From the NCBI RefSeq assembly GCF_001510665.1, contig NZ_LMTI01000005.1, forward strand, positions 480,583-544,582: DNA of 64,000 bases, in the 5' to 3' direction. This DNA comes from Bacillus sp. FJAT-27445 (GTDB lineage: Bacteria > Bacillota > Bacilli > Bacillales > Cytobacillaceae). Of this stretch, positions 61,701-64,000 are shown piece after piece. Position 1 is the first letter of the stretch. Each line of letters opens with the position of its first letter. Below the pieces are notes generated by a model. That model had not been told where the DNA came from and did not search any database. It worked only from the letters and a program-made list of their open reading frames with translations. A program made the position numbers and the translations under genes.

Positions 61701-64000
61701 TTAATTGATTACAATCTTATGCGTTGTTGAATTGGTTGCACCTTTGTCGTCGGTAACAGTCAACGTGACGGTATAGGTGCCTTTCTTATTAAATGTGTGA
61801 TCAACAGTCGCCCCGGATCCGGTTGTTCCATCACCGAAGTTCCACTGGTAGCTTTCAATCTTTCCATCTGGGTCACTGGATTGAGAACCGTCGAATTTTG
61901 TAACCTTTTTCTGCTTGGCTGTTGCCTCTCCTTTAATCACTGCAATTGGTGCTTTGTTCTCTGCAGGAGGTTCAACTTGGCCGCCGCCGGAAGATACATA
62001 CAACTTTCCTGGCGCGACTGCTTCAACTTGATTGCCTGCTTGATCAGATACTCGGACTGCGATAACACCGCCATCCATCTTGAGCGAAGCAGGAGTTGTG
62101 TAGGATCCTTCATAATGTCCCGGAGACGTTTCTGTCATTGTTATCCCATTATTGCCGCTAGAAGGCATCAATGGCAATTCGATCCGGAACGAGGCGTTAA
62201 GCCCTGGTTCACTGTCAAAAGATACTTGTACGGTTTCACCTGCTTTAATGTGAACATCGGCAGCTGGTGAAATGTTTGTAAGTTCTGGGGCGCTAAGGTC
62301 AACAACTACATTACGGGTAATGGTAGTTGTGTTGCCAGCGCGGTCGGTTGAAACTACAGTAATCGTATTTTCACCGGCGTTTACTAGTATTTTGTGTGAG
62401 AAAGTACCGTTGGCGTTAACGTTTACGGATTGGCCGTTCACTGTTAGGGTATCAAAATGTTCATCGTTTGTTGACCCTGTTACGTAAACCAATTCAACAT
62501 TTGTTCTGTAATCTTGAACTGGCGCTGTAACATCAAGGACCGGCGCTGTCTGATCCAATGTCACGATAGTAGGTTCGGAACGATCAGAAATTTTTCCGTT
62601 TACAACTACTTCAACAGATAATGCATTCGCACCCGCATTTAGCGTTGTTGGGATGCTGAACTTTCCGTTTTCAACAGTGCCAGTGCCAACCTGCTCTGTA
62701 CCGTTGTACAGCTTCACTGTAGCACCATTGGCTTGAGAAGTTCCTGCCACTGTAACATTTTCATCCTTCGTGAAGGAACCGTTTACAGGAGAAGTGATAA
62801 CTGGCGCGCCAACAGGGTATTGGACAATCGCGCGGATCATGTAGTTCCCTTCAGCTGCAGGAGATTGGCTCCAGGCTCCGCTGACTCTTTGCCAGCTGCG
62901 TAAAGCATTCGTGCCACTTTCATCAGTAGCTAATCCTGGTGTGTTAGGATTCGCGAATGTTTGGATATAAACAACGTAGAAATCTCCTTCAACCATAACC
63001 GGTTCTTGGAATTTTACTGTTGTCCATGTGCCATCGCGTTTGGCAGTGCCGTTGAGTGGGCCTGCGAGTTGTCGGCCTGGTGAACCATTTGCACCAGTAG
63101 CGTCATAAATCGCGTATTGGAATGCTGTGCCGCCCGGAACCGGCCATTCTGTATCCCAGAAGCGGAACATTGCGCCTGTTACTTGCGCCGCGCCATTTTC
63201 AGGCGTCATGCGCACTGCCCAGGCATTGCCGGCTGCGTTCCATGCGCGTGCATTCTCGCCTGTACCGTCATCATATCCGATTGTTCCTTCAAATCCGATA
63301 AATGGTTTCAATGCTACATTCGCTTCAACTGACCCATTACCTTTAACGGTGACAGTTGAATTCTTATTGTAGTATTGGTCGGCGGAAACCGCGAGAGTGT
63401 ACGTTCCTTCCAGTACTTCAAGGGAGAATGCGCCGTTTTCATCTGTTCTTACTGGTGTAATACGGGCATCTTCCATTACCATTACTGTTGCATTTGCGAT
63501 TGGTGCTCGGGATCTTTCATCCGTCACTACCCCTGTAATGATACCGTGTGGGATCGGTTCAAGAGTAAAGCTGACTGATGTATCCCTGCCGTCAACAATT
63601 TTGATAGGACGGGTTTGCGGATAGAATCCATAGGCGTCTGCTTGAAGAGTGTAATCTCCGGCTACATGAATCATGCTAAAGCGTCCGTTGCTTGCATCCG
63701 TTCTTGTAGAACGTCCTGTTTCAAGGACAGTAACGGTCGCATTCGCAGGCAAGCTTTGTAACCCAATTCCGCCTTGTGGCTGGGTAGGCAATGCATCCTT
63801 TTCTGTTCTTGACAGTTTCACCGCAGGTGCTTCATAAACTGGTTTCGGTTTGACCATTGCCTGAGAATCACTTTCAACGGCTTTTTCGAACTTTTGCGGT
63901 GCTACAGTCGCCAAAACGGCAAAGTTATCGATATACCATCCGAGTTTTACAACACTGCCATCGGATGTAACGCGGAATCTTACTTGAACCTGTTGGCCCG
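61701..64000 (-). CDS. Large multidomain cell-surface protein, probable bacillopeptidase-F-like S8 peptidase (C-terminal part)
   Basis: The frame is open to the right edge, so the start is outside; at least 766 residues are seen. In order: end of a jelly-roll domain (VVKLGWYIDNFAV), two carboxypeptidase-regulatory-like repeats (DASNGRFSMIHVAGDYTLQA; RAPIANATVMVMEDARITP), a beta-sandwich with IGYDDGTGENA, two Ig-like repeats (PVITSPVNGSFTKDENVTV; NVNANGTFSHKILVNAGENT), another beta domain, and a C-terminal PKD domain (FDGSQSSDPDGKIESYQWNF). This architecture matches the C-terminal half of Bpr-type secreted serine proteases, but the catalytic domain is not in the window. Also possible is a different adhesin. 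No membrane anchor at the C-terminus. Confidence 0.7.
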   Translation of the reverse strand, partial: GQQVQVRFRVTSDGSVVKLGWYIDNFAVLATVAPQKFEKAVESDSQAMVKPKPVYEAPAVKLSRTEKDALPTQPQGGIGLQSLPANATVTVLETGRSTRTDASNGRFSMIHVAGDYTLQADAYGFYPQTRPIKIVDGRDTSVSFTLEPIPHGIITGVVTDERSRAPIANATVMVMEDARITPVRTDENGAFSLEVLEGTYTLAVSADQYYNKNSTVTVKGNGSVEANVALKPFIGFEGTIGYDDGTGENARAWNAAGNAWAVRMTPENGAAQVTGAMFRFWDTEWPVPGGTAFQYAIYDATGANGSPGRQLAGPLNGTAKRDGTWTTVKFQEPVMVEGDFYVVYIQTFANPNTPGLATDESGTNALRSWQRVSGAWSQSPAAEGNYMIRAIVQYPVGAPVITSPVNGSFTKDENVTVAGTSQANGATVKLYNGTEQVGTGTVENGKFSIPTTLNAGANALSVEVVVNGKISDRSEPTIVTLDQTAPVLDVTAPVQDYRTNVELVYVTGSTNDEHFDTLTVNGQSVNVNANGTFSHKILVNAGENTITVVSTDRAGNTTTITRNVVVDLSAPELTNISPAADVHIKAGETVQVSFDSEPGLNASFRIELPLMPSSGNNGITMTETSPGHYEGSYTTPASLKMDGGVIAVRVSDQAGNQVEAVAPGKLYVSSGGGQVEPPAENKAPIAVIKGEATAKQKKVTKFDGSQSSDPDGKIESYQWNFGDGTTGSGATVDHTFNKKGTYTVTLTVTDDKGATNSTTHKIVIN

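Noticed and set aside
62272-63624. Several plus-strand frames opposite the surface-protein gene
   Set aside because: They are antisense to continuous Ig/carboxypeptidase-regulatory domains with intact signatures and lack ribosome sites.

Overview
The window looks like chromosomal DNA of a low-to-moderate GC, spore-forming Bacillaceae (Mesobacillus/Neobacillus/Bacillus type). This rests on strong GGAGG ribosome sites, frequent TTG/GTG starts, a LexA/DinR box with a yolD-like remnant, a SpoIIM-family gene, a Bacillus-style PurR double PurBox before guaC, and a bacillopeptidase-F-like surface protein. The genus cannot be fixed from sequence alone. I saw no tRNA, rRNA or CRISPR array. All similarities were judged by eye.

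Layout. 0-6 kb: a Bcr/CflA efflux pump, then a rearranged zone with a 570-bp duplicated segment carrying a tiny Cys-rich protein, a secreted ComEC-like metallo-beta-lactamase-fold protein with a DUF3006 partner, an IS3-type transposase scrap and a broken SOS-controlled yolD. 6.4-16.2 kb: a tightly overlapping five-gene defence operon (MORC/MutL-like GHKL ATPase, Z1 helicase-like protein, PD-(D/E)XK nuclease, AIPR protein, cytosine-C5 methyltransferase) followed by an HNH protein. 16.5-21.5 kb: wreckage of transposases, a tyrosine integrase and a chimeric scrap containing a copy of the upstream metallo-beta-lactamase gene; one intact zinc-finger gene sits here. 21.6-26.1 kb: a second restriction-modification island with a C5 methyltransferase, a NaeI-family endonuclease, a DUF262/ParB-like protein and a HEPN protein. 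26.1-29.1 kb: more remnants (MFS, helicase tail, frameshifted NUDIX) and another HEPN gene. The stretch from about 6 to 29 kb reads as a defence island built by repeated insertion and decay.

29.2-36.1 kb is a housekeeping-like cluster (membrane protein, DUF4129, DUF4350, MoxR ATPase, DUF58, convergent SpoIIM-family, RDD). 36.2-43.1 kb holds a hemerythrin protein and a large coiled-coil superfamily-1 helicase translationally coupled to a winged-helix protein, plus small membrane/cytosolic proteins.

43.3-52.5 kb is one catabolic operon behind a LacI-family regulator and an array of four operator-like sites: KDPG aldolase, TIM-barrel isomerase, permease, hydantoinase/oxoprolinase-type enzyme, HExxH protein, KDG kinase, and a hexulose-phosphate synthase/isomerase (HPS/PHI) pair. 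Genes overlap or nearly touch, so they probably act together on one carbon source that yields 2-keto-3-deoxygluconate. The combination with the hydantoinase-like enzyme and HPS/PHI is unusual and the substrate is unknown.

52.5-64 kb: guaC with PurBoxes, an ArsR-type regulator with its MFS pump, a P-loop kinase, another MFS pump, a two-gene unit with a possible nuclease-fold protein, a PaaI-type thioesterase and the C-terminal part of a large multidomain surface protein that runs off the right edge.
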